A DNA stretch of 64,000 nucleotides from Massilia litorea (GCF_015101885.1 NZ_CP062941.1:1674001-1738000); one strand, 5' to 3'; positions 44,398 through 57,228 are shown, counted from the stretch's first letter. Made by a program: numbers and translations. The notes: generated by a model not told the origin, from the letters alone.

Positions 44398-45114
44398 ATG
44401 AAGCCTTCCTACCGCCGCCCCTGGCCCAAAGCCATCCTGTTCGACCTCGACGATACGCTGTGGCCGATCGCCCCCGTCATCGTGCAGGCCGAGCAGACCC
44501 TGTTCGCGTGGCTGGCCAGCAACGCGCCGCGCGTGGCCGAACGGTTTACCATCGATAGCCTGCGCCAGGCCCGGCTCGAGCTGCTGGCGCGCCGCCCCGA
44601 ATTCCAGCTCGACCTGGGCGCGCTGCGGCGCGCCGGCCTGATTGCCGCCTTCGAACAGGCCGGCGAGGATGCCGACAAGGTCGAGCTGGCGATGACCGAA
44701 TTCTTCGCTGCCCGCAACGCCGTGATTCCCTACGACGACGTGCTGCCCGGCCTGCTGCGCCTGAAGGGGCGCGTCCTGATCGGGTCGGTCACGAACGGCA
44801 ATGCCGACCTGCAGACGATCGGCTTGAGCCACCATTTCCACGCCTCGGTCTCGGCGCCCGGTTTCGGCCGCGCCAAGCCCGATGCGGCGATCTTCCATGC
44901 CGCCTGCGAAGCGCTCGGGGTGGCGCCGCAGGACGCCGTGCACGTCGGCGACGATTTGTTACTCGACGTGCAGGGCGCGCAGCGCGCCGGGCTGCGCGCG
45001 GTCTGGATGAACCGCACCGCCAGCCGCAGGCACCTGGAAGAGGGCGTGCAGCCCGATGCCATCGTGTCGAACATGGATGGCCTCATCGACTGGCTGAAAC
45101 GCGAGCACAGTTAG
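44398..45114 (+). CDS. HAD-superfamily phosphatase
   Basis: A 238-residue hydrolase from ATG 44398. HAD motif I is FDLDDTLWP (near residue 14), motif II GSVTNGN (near 125), motif III lysine in GRAKPDAAIF (near 160) and motif IV HVGDDLLLDVQGA (near 180). The substrate is not predicted; the YjjG/Gph-like class fits. It precedes hrcA by 84 bases. Confidence 0.9.
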   Translation: MKPSYRRPWPKAILFDLDDTLWPIAPVIVQAEQTLFAWLASNAPRVAERFTIDSLRQARLELLARRPEFQLDLGALRRAGLIAAFEQAGEDADKVELAMTEFFAARNAVIPYDDVLPGLLRLKGRVLIGSVTNGNADLQTIGLSHHFHASVSAPGFGRAKPDAAIFHAACEALGVAPQDAVHVGDDLLLDVQGAQRAGLRAVWMNRTASRRHLEEGVQPDAIVSNMDGLIDWLKREHS

Positions 45115-45198
45115 CGCCAGGCGGCGCGCTGAGTTCCCACACCGCAGGCTGCAAGGTGCATAATAGCCGTGCAACCATTCTGCGCGCCACCACTCCCC

Positions 45199-46221
45199 AT
45201 GCAACTTGAACCCCGAGCCCAAACCCTGCTGAAAGCCCTCGTCGAGCGCTACATTGCCGACGGCCAGCCGGTCGGGTCGCGTGCGCTCTCGAAAATTTCC
45301 GGCCTCGACCTGTCGCCGGCCACGATCCGCAACATCATGGCCGACCTCGAGGAGATGGGCTATGTCGCCAGCCCCCACACCTCGGCCGGCCGGGTGCCGA
45401 CGCCGCGCGGCTACCGCCTGTTCGTCGACACCCTGCTGACGGTGCAGCACCTGGACGGCCAGCACGGCGTCGACGCCGAGCGCATGCGCTTGTCCGTCCA
45501 GCAGCCGCAAAAGATCATCGCCAACGCGGCGCAGATGCTGTCCTCGCTGACGCAGTTCGCCGGCGTCGTCCAGAGTCCGCGCCGCGAGTCGGTGTTCCAG
45601 CAGATCGAATTTTTGCGCCTGTCCGAAAAGCGCATCCTGCTCGTGATCGTCGATCCGCGCGGCGACGTCCAGAACCGCCTGCTGCTCACCGAAGTCGACT
45701 ACACGCCGGCGCAGCTGATCCAGTCGGCCAATTACCTGAACCAGAACTTCGCCGGCCTCACCTTCGACGAAGTACGCCTGCGCCTGACGGGCGAATTGCG
45801 CCGGCTGCAGGAAGACATCGGCGGCCTGATGCAGACGGCAGTGGAGGCGGGCAGCGAGGCGATGGCCGAGGGCAGCGAAGAGATGGTGATCTCGGGCGAG
45901 CGCAATTTGCTGTCGGTCTCCGACCTCTCTTCGAACATGAGCTCCCTGCGCCAGATGTTCGAGATGTTCGAGCAAAAGACCGGCCTGATGCAATTGCTCG
46001 ACATGTCGAGCAAGGCGGGCGGCGTGCAGATTTTTATCGGCGGCGAATCGAAGCTGGTGCCGATGGACGAGATGAGCGTGGTCACCGCGCCGTATGAGGT
46101 GAACGGCAAGATCGTCGGCACGCTCGGCGTCATCGGCCCGACGCGGATGGCGTATGAACGCGTGATTCCGATTGTCGACATCACGGCGAAACTGCTGTCG
46201 AATGCCTTGAGCAGCTCATGA
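45199..46221 (+). CDS. hrcA: Heat-inducible transcription repressor HrcA
   Basis: A 340-residue repressor from ATG 45199 ([18 protein letters not shown]). The winged helix covers residues 1-75 ([29 protein letters not shown]) and the rest is the dimerisation/GAF-like part ([32 protein letters not shown]). HrcA binds CIRCE elements before chaperone genes; I did not see a CIRCE motif in this window. A hairpin separates it from the convergent fur. Confidence 0.95.
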   Translation: MQLEPRAQTLLKALVERYIADGQPVGSRALSKISGLDLSPATIRNIMADLEEMGYVASPHTSAGRVPTPRGYRLFVDTLLTVQHLDGQHGVDAERMRLSVQQPQKIIANAAQMLSSLTQFAGVVQSPRRESVFQQIEFLRLSEKRILLVIVDPRGDVQNRLLLTEVDYTPAQLIQSANYLNQNFAGLTFDEVRLRLTGELRRLQEDIGGLMQTAVEAGSEAMAEGSEEMVISGERNLLSVSDLSSNMSSLRQMFEMFEQKTGLMQLLDMSSKAGGVQIFIGGESKLVPMDEMSVVTAPYEVNGKIVGTLGVIGPTRMAYERVIPIVDITAKLLSNALSSS

Positions 46222-46247
46222 AAAACGGCGCCATCGGCGCCGTTGTT
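46222..46247. terminator. Bidirectional hairpin between hrcA and fur
   Basis: AACGGCGCC (46224-46232) pairs with GGCGCCGTT (46236-46244) around ATC, flanked by an A-run on the left and T-rich sequence on the right. It serves both convergent genes. Confidence 0.75.
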
Positions 46248-46266
46248 CATTGCGGTTCGGCCGCGC

Positions 46267-46701
46267 TCAGCTGCCGCCGCGGTGCGGGCAGGCCGGCTTG
46301 ATGCAATTGCCGTAGATCGCCAGCGCGTGCTCGGCGATTTTGAAACCGCGCTCGCTGGCGATCTTGTTCTGGCGCGATTCGATTTCTTCGTCGAAGAATT
46401 CCTCCACATGGCCGCAATCGAGGCAGACCAGGTGGTCGTGGTGCGAACCGGCATTCAGTTCGTAGATCGCCTTGCCGGTTTCGAAGTGGTTGCGGTTCAG
46501 CAGGCCGGCCTGCTCGAACTGGGTCAGCACGCGGTAGACGGTTGCCAAGCCCACGTCCATGTTCTCGGCCAGCAGGATTTTATAGACGTCTTCCGCCGTC
46601 AGGTGCCGCACTTCACTGTTCTGGAAAATTTCCAGGATTTTCAGGCGCGGCAAAGTGGCCTTCAGGCCGCTCGCCTTCAGGTCGGTGGGACTGTTACTCA
46701 T
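46267..46701 (-). CDS. fur: Ferric uptake regulator Fur
   Basis: A 144-residue Fur. The N-terminal winged helix covers about residues 15-80 ([33 protein letters not shown]). The metal-binding half shows [16 protein letters not shown] near residue 90, with the CxxC zinc site and a second Cys pair in CIKPACPH. It represses iron-uptake genes with Fe(II). The bfd/feoA Fur boxes in this window are probable targets. It is divergent from bamE across 77 bases, a conserved arrangement. Confidence 0.97.
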   Translation of the reverse strand: MSNSPTDLKASGLKATLPRLKILEIFQNSEVRHLTAEDVYKILLAENMDVGLATVYRVLTQFEQAGLLNRNHFETGKAIYELNAGSHHDHLVCLDCGHVEEFFDEEIESRQNKIASERGFKIAEHALAIYGNCIKPACPHRGGS

Positions 46702-46778
46702 GTTTGTTACTCGTAGATAGGCGGAGTGCTTTATGATATAGCGTTTTGGAAGCTCCCGCTTACGTTTTGAGGTTACTT

Positions 46779-47426
46779 ATGCGCGTCTTTGATGCCGTTG
46801 TTTATCGTGTAGTGCATCGTTCCCATGCCCGGGCTGCGCTTGCCGCCGGCCTTGCCTGTACGCTGGTCCTGTCCGGCTGCGCCTCGTGGCGCAACCAGAC
46901 CAAGCCGGCCGCGCCGGTGAACACCTCCCCGGCTGCCATGGCCTCCGATGCCGGCAAATCGGCTTCGCTGGCGAATGCCGGTGCGCAAACGACCGAAGGC
47001 ACGCGGCTGCAGAAATTCCTGTGGATCTTCTCGCCTTACCGCCCGGACATCCAGCAAGGCAACTTCGTCTCGCAGGAAATGCTGGACCAGCTGAAAGTGG
47101 GCCAGACCCGCGAGCAGGTGCGCTTCCTGCTCGGCACGCCCCTGTTGATGGACATGTTCCATGCCGACCGCTGGGACTATCCGTTTTATCTCGCACGCGG
47201 CAACGGCGAGCTGACCACCAGCCGCGTCACCGTGTATTTCAAGGGTGACGTGGTCGAACGTTTCGAGGGCGGCAACCTGCCGACCGAGCGCGAATACATC
47301 GACCGCATCGCCGGCCCGGCCAAGAACGTCGTCAAGGAAGCGAAAAAAGCGGAAAATGCCGCCGCCTCCCGTCCGGTCGCGCCAGCAACGAACGCCACGC
47401 CCGCCACTTCCACGACCACACCGTAA
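46779..47426 (+). CDS. bamE: Outer-membrane protein assembly factor BamE (OmlA/SmpA)
   Basis: A 215-residue lipoprotein from ATG 46779, longer than E. coli BamE (113) because of a spacer after the lipobox and a C-terminal tail. The lipobox is LVLSGC (Cys near 33). The SmpA/OmlA core is at about 85-165 ([31 protein letters not shown]). It is an accessory lipoprotein of the Bam complex. It is seven bases from dapB on the same strand; a TATGAT lies 43-48 bases upstream of the start. Confidence 0.93.
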   Translation: MRVFDAVVYRVVHRSHARAALAAGLACTLVLSGCASWRNQTKPAAPVNTSPAAMASDAGKSASLANAGAQTTEGTRLQKFLWIFSPYRPDIQQGNFVSQEMLDQLKVGQTREQVRFLLGTPLLMDMFHADRWDYPFYLARGNGELTTSRVTVYFKGDVVERFEGGNLPTEREYIDRIAGPAKNVVKEAKKAENAAASRPVAPATNATPATSTTTP

Positions 47427-47433
47427 GACAGCC

Positions 47434-48243
47434 ATGACGCAACTGAAAATCGCGGTCGCCGGCGCCAGTGGGCGCATGGGCCGCATGCTGATCGAGGCGA
47501 TCGCCGCCGCTCCCGACACCGTCCTCGCCGGCGCCCTCGACGTCGCGGGTTCTCCCTTCATCGGCCATGACGCCGGCGCCTTCTCGGGCCAGCTGACCGG
47601 CGTCGTGATCGAGTCCGACCTGGCGCGCGCGCTGGCCGATGCGGACTGCCTGATCGATTTCACGCGTCCCGAAGGCACGCTCGGGCACCTGGCCTTCTGC
47701 GCCGCGAACAATGTAAAAATCGTGATCGGCACCACCGGCTTCGACGAGGCCGGGAAGGCCGCGATCGCCGCCGCCGCCGAAAAAATCGCCGTCGTCTTCG
47801 CGCCGAACATGAGCGTGGGCGTGAACGTGACCCTGAAACTGCTGGAGCTGGCCGCCAAAAGTTTTAACGAAGGCTACGACATCGAGATCATCGAGGCGCA
47901 CCACCGCCACAAGGTCGACGCGCCGTCCGGCACCGCCCTGAAAATGGGAGAAGTGATCGCCGATGCCCTCGGGCGTGACCTGAAGGAATGCGCGGTGTAC
48001 GGGCGCGAAGGCGTGACCGGCGAGCGCGATCCGTCGACGATCGGCTTTGCCACCGTGCGCGGCGGCGACATCGTCGGCGACCATACGGTGTTGTTCGCGG
48101 GCACCGGCGAGCGCATCGAGATCACCCATAAATCGAGCAGCCGCGTGACCTATGCCCATGGCGCCCTGCGCGGCGCGCGCTTCATCGCCGACAAGGCGAA
48201 CGGGCTGTACGACATGCAGGACGTCTTGTCCCTGAAAGGGTAA
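47434..48243 (+). CDS. dapB: 4-hydroxy-tetrahydrodipicolinate reductase DapB
   Basis: A 269-residue enzyme from ATG 47434. It has the NAD(P) loop [12 protein letters not shown] (residues 8-19), GTTGF near 100 and the catalytic [16 protein letters not shown] near 155-170. It makes tetrahydrodipicolinate for lysine and meso-diaminopimelate (wall) synthesis. It follows bamE; the gene after it begins 3 bases downstream. Confidence 0.96.
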   Translation: MTQLKIAVAGASGRMGRMLIEAIAAAPDTVLAGALDVAGSPFIGHDAGAFSGQLTGVVIESDLARALADADCLIDFTRPEGTLGHLAFCAANNVKIVIGTTGFDEAGKAAIAAAAEKIAVVFAPNMSVGVNVTLKLLELAAKSFNEGYDIEIIEAHHRHKVDAPSGTALKMGEVIADALGRDLKECAVYGREGVTGERDPSTIGFATVRGGDIVGDHTVLFAGTGERIEITHKSSSRVTYAHGALRGARFIADKANGLYDMQDVLSLKG

Positions 48244-48246
48244 GCC

Positions 48247-48573
48247 ATGGCAGTGGCAGAACTGAACGGCGCCGCAATCGTCAACGAAGCGACTTTCCTG
48301 GCCGAGAGCCGGCGCGCGTTCGGCTTTCATACGGCGACCGGCGACACCATCGACACCTGGGTCGATTGCCTGAGCTACCTGCGCGACGACGAGAACATGA
48401 CCAAGTTCCGCCTGCAGCCGGACGAGGTGCTCGAAATCGTCATCACCGACAGCGGCGCCCTGCGTTCCCGCCTGCCGGACCTGATCGACGAGATCGTGTT
48501 CTGCGTCGGCGGCATCAACGATCGCTACGAGGACTACGGCGAGAAGCCGGCGCTCGAACTGGTACTTCGTTAA
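48247..48573 (+). CDS. Barstar-like small protein
   Basis: A 108-residue acidic protein. The segment FGFHTATGDTIDTWVDCLSY (about residues 25-44) is like the barstar (ribonuclease inhibitor) core, where an aromatic/Gly stretch is followed by D-x-W-x-D-C-L. The rest carries a strongly acidic surface. No barnase-type ribonuclease is adjacent in this window, so its partner is unknown; it may be a housekeeping orphan, as seen in many proteobacteria. It lies directly behind dapB. Confidence 0.6.
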   Translation: MAVAELNGAAIVNEATFLAESRRAFGFHTATGDTIDTWVDCLSYLRDDENMTKFRLQPDEVLEIVITDSGALRSRLPDLIDEIVFCVGGINDRYEDYGEKPALELVLR

Positions 48574-48588
48574 GCGGTCCGCCCCGGC

Positions 48589-49206
48589 GTGGCGTCTCCT
48601 TCCGACCTGACCGCGGCCGACCTGCAGTCGATCGCCCGCTACGTCATGCCGATCCTGCCGCTGCGGCCGGCGAAGCTCGGCTTCCTGTTCGGCACGCGCC
48701 ACGGCGTCGAGGCCTTCTGCCGCGAGACCTACCTACTCTGGCAGCGCGGGATGTTCGAGCGGCTGCTGGTCTCGGGCGGCGCCACGGCGGGACAGGAAAC
48801 GCCGGAAGCGCTGGTCATCGGCGCACGGCTGGTCGAACTGGGCATGCCGGCCTCGATCCTGATCCTCGAATGCGCAGCGACCAACACCGGCGAGAACGTG
48901 ATCCTCGGCCGGCGCAAGGCCGCTGAAACGATCGACCTGGCACGGGTCGACAGCCTGCTCGTGATCGGCAAGGTGTGCGCGATGCGGCGCTACCTGATGA
49001 CGCTGGCGCGCCACTGGCCGGGCGTATCCGTCTCCGCCTGCGCCATCAATTATTTTGGCCTGCCGGCCGAACGCTGGCACGAGCACGCCGAATTCCGCGC
49101 CCGCGTGCTGGCCGAATTCCACAAGATCCCGGCTTACCTCGAGCAGGATTTTTTGCGCGAACTGGACGGGCATCCGCCTTACCCCGTGCTGAGCGCCGGC
49201 GCATGA
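48589..49206 (+). CDS. YdcF/DUF218-family protein
   Basis: A 205-residue protein from GTG 48589. LGFLFGTRHGVEAF, LLVSGGATAG, ILECAATNTGENVILGRR and LLVIGKVCAMRRY are the DUF218 core. Relatives bind SAM or act in envelope metabolism (SanA/ElyC-type), but the function is not established. It overlaps the following transglycosylase-like gene by four bases (ATGA), which supports a link to the envelope. Confidence 0.85.
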   Translation: MASPSDLTAADLQSIARYVMPILPLRPAKLGFLFGTRHGVEAFCRETYLLWQRGMFERLLVSGGATAGQETPEALVIGARLVELGMPASILILECAATNTGENVILGRRKAAETIDLARVDSLLVIGKVCAMRRYLMTLARHWPGVSVSACAINYFGLPAERWHEHAEFRARVLAEFHKIPAYLEQDFLRELDGHPPYPVLSAGA

Positions 49207-49886
49207 GGCGCCTCGCCAGGGCGCTGCTGGCGCTCGCCGCACTGCTGCTGGTCTACCTTGCCATCGTCGCCTGGTGGGCGGCGGCCTCGGTCGACACGCT
49301 GCTGGCGCATCAATCCGCCGACACGGCGCCGCAACTGTCGCAAAGCCAGCTCGCCATCCTGCTGCGGATCGAGGACCCGACCTTCTTTTCCCACCGCGGC
49401 CTGAGCCTGGCCGACGGCCAGGGCGTGGCGACCATCTCGTCCGCCGTCGCACGCGACCTGTTTTTATATGGCCCACCGCTCGACGGTCCGAAAGGCGTGC
49501 TGCAACGCGTCTACCGCGCCGTGTTCGACTGTTGCCGCAAGGTCGACCTCGGCCGCGACACGATGGCGCTGGTGCTCGACGCCAGCGCCTCCAAAGCGCG
49601 CCAGCTCGACCTGTATGCCGGCGGCGTCTACATGGGGCGGCATGAGGGGCGCCAGCTGCGCGGCCTGGAGCAGGGCGCGCAAGCGTATATCGGCAAGCCG
49701 CTGGCCGCGCTCGACGACGACGAGATGGCGCGCCTGGTTGCCCTGATCAAGGCGCCGAACGAACTCCATCCGCTGCGCAACCGCCAGGCCTACGAACGCC
49801 GCCTGGCGCGGGTAAAAGCAGTGCTGGCAGGGCGCTGCAAGCCGGACGGCTGGCTCGACACCAACTACGCGCATTGCGCCCCCTGA
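49203..49886 (+). CDS. Small GT51 transglycosylase-like membrane protein with altered active site
   Basis: A 227-residue protein from ATG 49203. One N-terminal transmembrane helix (about residues 6-28) and a family 51 peptidoglycan transglycosylase-like domain (about 50-215). The first catalytic motif is present (EDPTFFSHRG, Glu near 57). The second conserved motif reads GVATISSAVARD instead of GASTITQQ, and the place of the second catalytic Glu (RKxxE) reads GRDTM. The enzyme may therefore be weak or inactive. It is coupled to the YdcF-like gene. Confidence 0.78.
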   Translation: MRRLARALLALAALLLVYLAIVAWWAAASVDTLLAHQSADTAPQLSQSQLAILLRIEDPTFFSHRGLSLADGQGVATISSAVARDLFLYGPPLDGPKGVLQRVYRAVFDCCRKVDLGRDTMALVLDASASKARQLDLYAGGVYMGRHEGRQLRGLEQGAQAYIGKPLAALDDDEMARLVALIKAPNELHPLRNRQAYERRLARVKAVLAGRCKPDGWLDTNYAHCAP

Positions 49887-50022
49887 GCGGCGCCATTGCG
49901 GCATCCAAGCAACAGCTATATATTTCTTTGTAGAAATAATAATTGGCCTGTGAGAAACTCTCGATCATCAGGCCGCATCGTCTTTTCCGGGTAGCGGCAC
50001 CGTCCATTTTCGGGAGGGCAGC

Positions 50023-50793
50023 ATGTTCATCGTCTGGGGAAAGAAACCCGTTTATCGCAGGCTCGGCTATGTTGCCCACTTCTGTCCGATCTGCCGCGGA
50101 CCGAAGCCGTTCGAGATCCGGCGCGTCGGCTCGGCCGGCCACCTGTATTACGTCAGCTTCGGTTCCGGCGAACTGGTCGGTTACGAGCGCACCTGCCAGG
50201 AATGCGGCACGGCGCTGCAGGCGGAACCAGCCGACCACGCGGCGATCGCGCAGCGCCTGGCGCCGCTGCCCGAGCTGATCCGCGCAACCTTCCCCCAGCT
50301 CGAGCAGGTGTTCGCGGCCAGGCTGGCGCTCGAGGAGCAGGTGCGCTTCAACCCGGCAGCGCTGTCGGCGGACGACCGCCAGGCGCTGATCCGCGGCCCC
50401 TTCCTCCTGATGTCCGCCAAGGTGGACCAGCGCTTCGCCCGCACCCATATGGACATCGGCATCGGCCTGGCCATTGCGGGCGCCATCGCCCTGACGCTTT
50501 TCGGGCCGGGGCTGGTCCATCTGATCGCGCCGTCCACGGACGGCGGCAACCTGGCCCTGTCCTGCCTCGCCGTCGGCCTGGCTGCCATCGTCTGGCAGGC
50601 GGTCGCCTCGCGCCCGCGCTTCGTGCGCCGCGCCGTGCTGCCGGTACTGGCCCGGGCCCTGCGGCCCCTGAAACCGACGCAGCACGAGCTCGAAGCCATC
50701 GTCGCCGAGCTTGGCCAGCTCAAGCACAAGATGGCCAAGCGCATCGATGTCGCGGAGCTGCAGGCGCAGCTCGGGCCCAGGGCAGGGGCTTGA
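50023..50793 (+). CDS. Membrane protein with zinc-ribbon-like N-terminus, unknown function
   Basis: A 256-residue protein with GGGAGGG Shine-Dalgarno upstream. The N-terminal 65 residues contain CPIC and CQEC, a likely zinc ribbon. Residues about 145-200 include two hydrophobic helices (IGLAIAGAIALTLFGP and LALSCLAVGLAAIVWQ). A basic, helical tail ends the protein. No family recognised. The 136-base upstream region is AT-rich and has the dyad ATTTCT-TTGT-AGAAAT at 49922-49937. Confidence 0.6.
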   Translation: MFIVWGKKPVYRRLGYVAHFCPICRGPKPFEIRRVGSAGHLYYVSFGSGELVGYERTCQECGTALQAEPADHAAIAQRLAPLPELIRATFPQLEQVFAARLALEEQVRFNPAALSADDRQALIRGPFLLMSAKVDQRFARTHMDIGIGLAIAGAIALTLFGPGLVHLIAPSTDGGNLALSCLAVGLAAIVWQAVASRPRFVRRAVLPVLARALRPLKPTQHELEAIVAELGQLKHKMAKRIDVAELQAQLGPRAGA

Positions 50794-50818
50794 CGAACAT
50801 TGGTCCGCTGCCTCGTCC

Positions 50819-53734
<2,916 letters not shown>

Positions 53735-53737
53735 GAC

Positions 53738-54253
53738 ATGCGCGCTCACACCTCCTACTTTGCGCGCGCCTGTGCGGCGCTGCTGCTGGTCACGACGCTG
53801 TCCGCCTGCGGCTTCCACCTGCGCGGTTCGGACGGCGCGTACAACATGCCGTTTTCGAGCATCTACCTGGCCTTCGGCGAGACTTCGCCGCTGGGCAATG
53901 AGCTCAAGCGCAACCTGCGCGCGATCGACAAGGTCGTCATCGCGACCACGCCGAAGGATGCGCAGGCGCGCTTCGAAGTGATTTCCGAAGCGCGCAACAA
54001 GGCGGTCCTGTCGCTGAACAACCTGGGCCGCGTGCGCGAATACCTGCTGACCTACACGCTCGTATTCCAGGTGCGCGACGCGACCGGCAACCTGCTGCTG
54101 GGGCCGACCGAGATCACGCTGCGCCGCAATCTCGCCTTCAGCGAGGAAGCCCTGCTGGCCAAGGAAGGCGAAGAAGCGCTGCTGTACCGCGACATGCAGT
54201 CCGACCTGGTGCAGCAGATCATGCGCCGCCTGGCCGCGCTGAAGCCACAGTGA
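53738..54253 (+). CDS. lptE: LPS-assembly lipoprotein LptE
   Basis: A 171-residue lipoprotein starting 3 bases after leuS. The lipobox is LSACGFHLRG (Cys near 24), typical of LptE. The rest has the LptE beta-alpha layout (LGRVREYLLTYTLVFQVRDA). It plugs the LptD barrel. Order leuS-lptE-holA is conserved in proteobacteria. Confidence 0.94.
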   Translation: MRAHTSYFARACAALLLVTTLSACGFHLRGSDGAYNMPFSSIYLAFGETSPLGNELKRNLRAIDKVVIATTPKDAQARFEVISEARNKAVLSLNNLGRVREYLLTYTLVFQVRDATGNLLLGPTEITLRRNLAFSEEALLAKEGEEALLYRDMQSDLVQQIMRRLAALKPQ

Positions 54254-54260
54254 GAGCGTA

Positions 54261-55274
54261 ATGCAATTGAGGCCCGAGGCGCTCGAGCCCCATCTCGCGA
54301 AGGGGCTCGCGCCGCTGTATGTGATCACCAGCGACGAACACCTGCTGGCGCTGGAAGCGGCCGATAAGATCCGCCGCGCCGCGCGTGCGGCCGGCCATAC
54401 CGAACGCGACGTGCTCACCGTCGAGCGCACCTTCAAATGGGGAGAATTGCTGGCGGCGAACCAGGCTTTATCGCTGTTCGGCGACAAGAAGCTGATCGAG
54501 CTGCGCATCCCGAGCGGCAAGCCAGGCAAGGACGGCAGCGCCGCCCTGCAGGCCTATGCGAAAGACCTCAGTCCCGACAACCTGACACTGATCACGCTGC
54601 CCAAGCTCGACTGGCAGACAGCCAAGGCCTCGTGGGTGGCCTCGCTGCAGCAGGCGGCGGTCTACATCGAGATCCCGAACGTGGAACGCGCGCAGCTGCC
54701 GGGCTGGATCGGCCAGCGCTTGAGTGCCCAGGGCCAGAGCGCGGACCGCACGGCGCTCGACTTCATCGCCGACCGGGTCGAAGGCAACCTGCTGGCCGCG
54801 CACCAGGAAATCCAGAAGCTGGGCCTGCTGCACGAGCCGGGCAAGCTGAGTTTCGAGCAGGTGCAGGATGCGGTGCTGAACGTGGCGCGCTATGACGTGT
54901 TCAAATTGTCGGAAGCGATGCTGATGGGCGACCCCTCCCGTCTGGCGCGCATGCTCGAGGGTTTGAAAGGGGAGGGCGAAGCCTTGCCGCTGGTGTTGTG
55001 GGCCGTCTCCGAAGAAATCCGCACGCTGTTAAAATTGAAGGCCGGGATGGCGCAGGGGCGGCCGCTCGGCGCGATGCTGAAGGAATACCGCATCTGGGGA
55101 CCGCGCGAACGGATGATGGATCCGGCCCTGCGGCGCATCTCCCTGAGTACGCTGGAGGCGGCGCTGCAGGAGGCGGCGCAGGTCGACAAGATGGTCAAGG
55201 GTTTACGGGCCAGAGCCTTTGCGGGCGATGCCTGGGATGCGATGTTGCAGCTGGCCTTGAAGGTGGCCAGGTAG
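54261..55274 (+). CDS. holA: DNA polymerase III delta subunit
   Basis: A 337-residue clamp-loader subunit starting 7 bases after lptE. The N-terminal domain begins [20 protein letters not shown], with the AAA-like fold and central helical domain following, and the C-terminal domain near residues 215-335. It opens the beta clamp. The TAG stop (55272-55274) belongs to a REP-like arm (E). Confidence 0.94.
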   Translation: MQLRPEALEPHLAKGLAPLYVITSDEHLLALEAADKIRRAARAAGHTERDVLTVERTFKWGELLAANQALSLFGDKKLIELRIPSGKPGKDGSAALQAYAKDLSPDNLTLITLPKLDWQTAKASWVASLQQAAVYIEIPNVERAQLPGWIGQRLSAQGQSADRTALDFIADRVEGNLLAAHQEIQKLGLLHEPGKLSFEQVQDAVLNVARYDVFKLSEAMLMGDPSRLARMLEGLKGEGEALPLVLWAVSEEIRTLLKLKAGMAQGRPLGAMLKEYRIWGPRERMMDPALRRISLSTLEAALQEAAQVDKMVKGLRARAFAGDAWDAMLQLALKVAR

Positions 55275-55297
55275 GGTGGGTATTCATGCCCACGCGG
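55271..55297. repeat. Single REP-like arm E at the end of holA
   Basis: GTAGGGTGGGTATTCATGCC plus CACGCGG, with core GTGGGT-ATTCAT-GCCCAC. Its GTAG gives the holA stop. No inverted partner follows in the 90 bases before proA. Confidence 0.85.
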
Positions 55298-55386
55298 TAC
55301 GACGTCGGCATACTGCATCATCTGTTTCATACTTTGCGCTGCATCCTCCCGCTAACCCAACGCTCAACGCAACTGGAATCGACACG

Positions 55387-56652
55387 ATGGACATCACCGA
55401 CTACATGCACACGCTGGGCCGCCAGGCCCGCGCCGCTTCGCGTGCGATGGCGCGCGCCGACGGCGCCACCCGCAACCGCGCGCTGATCCTGATCGCCGAG
55501 GCCATCGAACGCGAGGCCGCGCAGCTGTCCGCCGCCAACGGGCTCGACCTCGACGCCGCGCGCGCCGCCGGCCTGGCGCCGGCGCTGCTCGACCGCCTGG
55601 CCCTGTCGCCGTCCGCGATTGCGACCATGGTCGAAGGCCTGCGCCAGATCGCTACCTTGCCGGACCCGATCGGCGAGATCTCGAACATGAAGTCGCGCCC
55701 GAGCGGCATCCAGGTCGGCCAGATGCGCGTGCCGCTGGGCGTGATCGGCATCATCTACGAAGCGCGCCCCAACGTGACGGTCGATGCGGCCGGCCTGTGC
55801 ATCAAGAGCGGCAACGCGGCGATCTTGCGCGGCGGCTCGGAAGCGATCCACTGCAACCGCGCGCTGGCGAAACTCGTCACCGAAGGTCTGAGCAAGGCCG
55901 GCCTGCCGCTGGAAGCGGTGCAGGTGGTCAACACGACCGACCGCGCCGCCGTCGGCACCCTGATCACGATGCCGCAGTATGTCGACGTCATCGTGCCGCG
56001 CGGCGGCAAGGGCCTGATCGCGCGCCTGATCGAAGAGGCCACGGTCCCGATGATCAAGCACCTTGACGGCATCTGCCACGTCTACATCGACGACAAGGCC
56101 GACATCGCGAAAGCGCTGCCGATCGCCTTCAACGCCAAATGCCACCGCTACGGCACGTGTAATACGATGGAAACGCTGCTGGTCGCCCGTTCGGTGGCGC
56201 CGACAGTCCTGCCGCAGCTCGCTGAGCTCTACAAGACGAAGGAAGTCGAGTTGCGCGCCGATGACGAGGCGCGCGCGATCCTGGCCGGCTACCCGCACCT
56301 GACTGCCGCCGTCGAGGAAGACTGGAGCACCGAATACCTGGCCCCGATCCTTGCCGTGAAGGTCGTCGCTGGCATCGAGGAGGCGATGGACCACATCGAC
56401 CGCTACTCGTCGAAGCACACCGAAGCCATCGTCACCGAAGACTACAGCGCGGCCTTGCGTTTCCTGCGCGAAGTCGACTCGGCTTCGGTGATGGTGAACG
56501 CCTCGACCCGCTTTGCCGACGGTTTTGAATATGGCCTGGGCGCCGAGATCGGGATCTCGAACGACAAGCTGCATGCGCGCGGTCCGGTCGGGCTGGAAGG
56601 GCTGACTTCCCTGAAATACGTGGTGTTCGGCCACGGCGAAGTACGCAACTAA
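55387..56652 (+). CDS. proA: Glutamate-5-semialdehyde dehydrogenase ProA
   Basis: A 421-residue aldehyde dehydrogenase-fold enzyme from ATG 55387. It contains [20 protein letters not shown], the catalytic Cys in [12 protein letters not shown] (near residue 258) and [16 protein letters not shown]. It reduces glutamyl phosphate in proline synthesis. No proB is next to it, as is common in betaproteobacteria. Confidence 0.96.
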   Translation: MDITDYMHTLGRQARAASRAMARADGATRNRALILIAEAIEREAAQLSAANGLDLDAARAAGLAPALLDRLALSPSAIATMVEGLRQIATLPDPIGEISNMKSRPSGIQVGQMRVPLGVIGIIYEARPNVTVDAAGLCIKSGNAAILRGGSEAIHCNRALAKLVTEGLSKAGLPLEAVQVVNTTDRAAVGTLITMPQYVDVIVPRGGKGLIARLIEEATVPMIKHLDGICHVYIDDKADIAKALPIAFNAKCHRYGTCNTMETLLVARSVAPTVLPQLAELYKTKEVELRADDEARAILAGYPHLTAAVEEDWSTEYLAPILAVKVVAGIEEAMDHIDRYSSKHTEAIVTEDYSAALRFLREVDSASVMVNASTRFADGFEYGLGAEIGISNDKLHARGPVGLEGLTSLKYVVFGHGEVRN

Positions 56653-56677
56653 GCATAAGAACAACTACAGGAACCCC

Positions 56678-57091
56678 ATGTACCTCTGGATCAAGGCCTT
56701 CCACATCGTCTTCATCGCCTCCTGGTTCGCCGGCCTGTTCTACCTGCCGCGCATCTACGTCAACCTGGCGCAGGAAACCGACGCCGCCGCGAGCACCCGC
56801 CTGCTCGGCATGGCGCGCCGCCTGTACCGTTTTACGTCGATGCTGGCGCTTCCGGCGCTGCTGCTGGGCCTCTGGTTATGGCTGGGCTTTGACATCAAGG
56901 GCGGCTGGCTGCATGCGAAACTGGCGCTGGTGCTACTCGCGATCGGCTACCATCATGCCTGCGGCTCGATCTTGAAGAAATTCGAGGCCGGCGTGAACCA
57001 GCGCAGTCATAAATGGTTCCGCTGGTTTAACGAGGTGCCGGTGGTGTTGCTGACGCTGATCGTGATCCTGGTGGTCGTCAAGCCGTTTTAA
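56678..57091 (+). CDS. hemJ: HemJ-like/CopD-family membrane protein, likely protoporphyrinogen oxidase
   Basis: A 137-residue protein with four hydrophobic helices. The start MYLWIKAFHIVFIASWFAGL has His 9 of the HemJ (UPF0093) family, LFYLPRIYVNLA follows, and KAKL-like GWLHAKLALVLL carries the conserved Lys. HemJ oxidises protoporphyrinogen IX in heme synthesis in bacteria lacking HemG/HemY. It follows proA by 25 bases. CopD-type annotation is the broader alternative. Confidence 0.85.
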   Translation: MYLWIKAFHIVFIASWFAGLFYLPRIYVNLAQETDAAASTRLLGMARRLYRFTSMLALPALLLGLWLWLGFDIKGGWLHAKLALVLLAIGYHHACGSILKKFEAGVNQRSHKWFRWFNEVPVVLLTLIVILVVVKPF

Positions 57092-57146
57092 TGTTCGACC
57101 GAGAGGTCATCCGCGAGACGCATCCGTGCGTTGGCCGCCGCATAAC

Positions 57147-57170
57147 GTAGGGTGGGCTCCGCCCACGCGG
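57147..57170. repeat. Single REP-like arm F
   Basis: GTAGGGTGGGCTCCGCCCAC plus GCGG, core GTGGGC-TCC-GCCCAC (short). It lies 55 bases after the hemJ stop and does not provide a stop codon. No partner is seen before the next gene. Confidence 0.82.
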
Positions 57171-57228
57171 TTCACCGCATGACCACCGTCGGCTCGTCCG
57201 CAAGAACGCACCGCACAAGAACCAACCG

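Noticed and set aside
45115..45198. CIRCE element before hrcA
   Set aside because: I looked for TTAGCACTC-N9-GAGTGCTAA in the gap upstream of hrcA and saw no acceptable match.
48247..48573. Toxin-antitoxin system at the barstar-like gene
   Set aside because: The neighbours are dapB and a YdcF-like gene, and no ribonuclease or toxin candidate overlaps or adjoins it.
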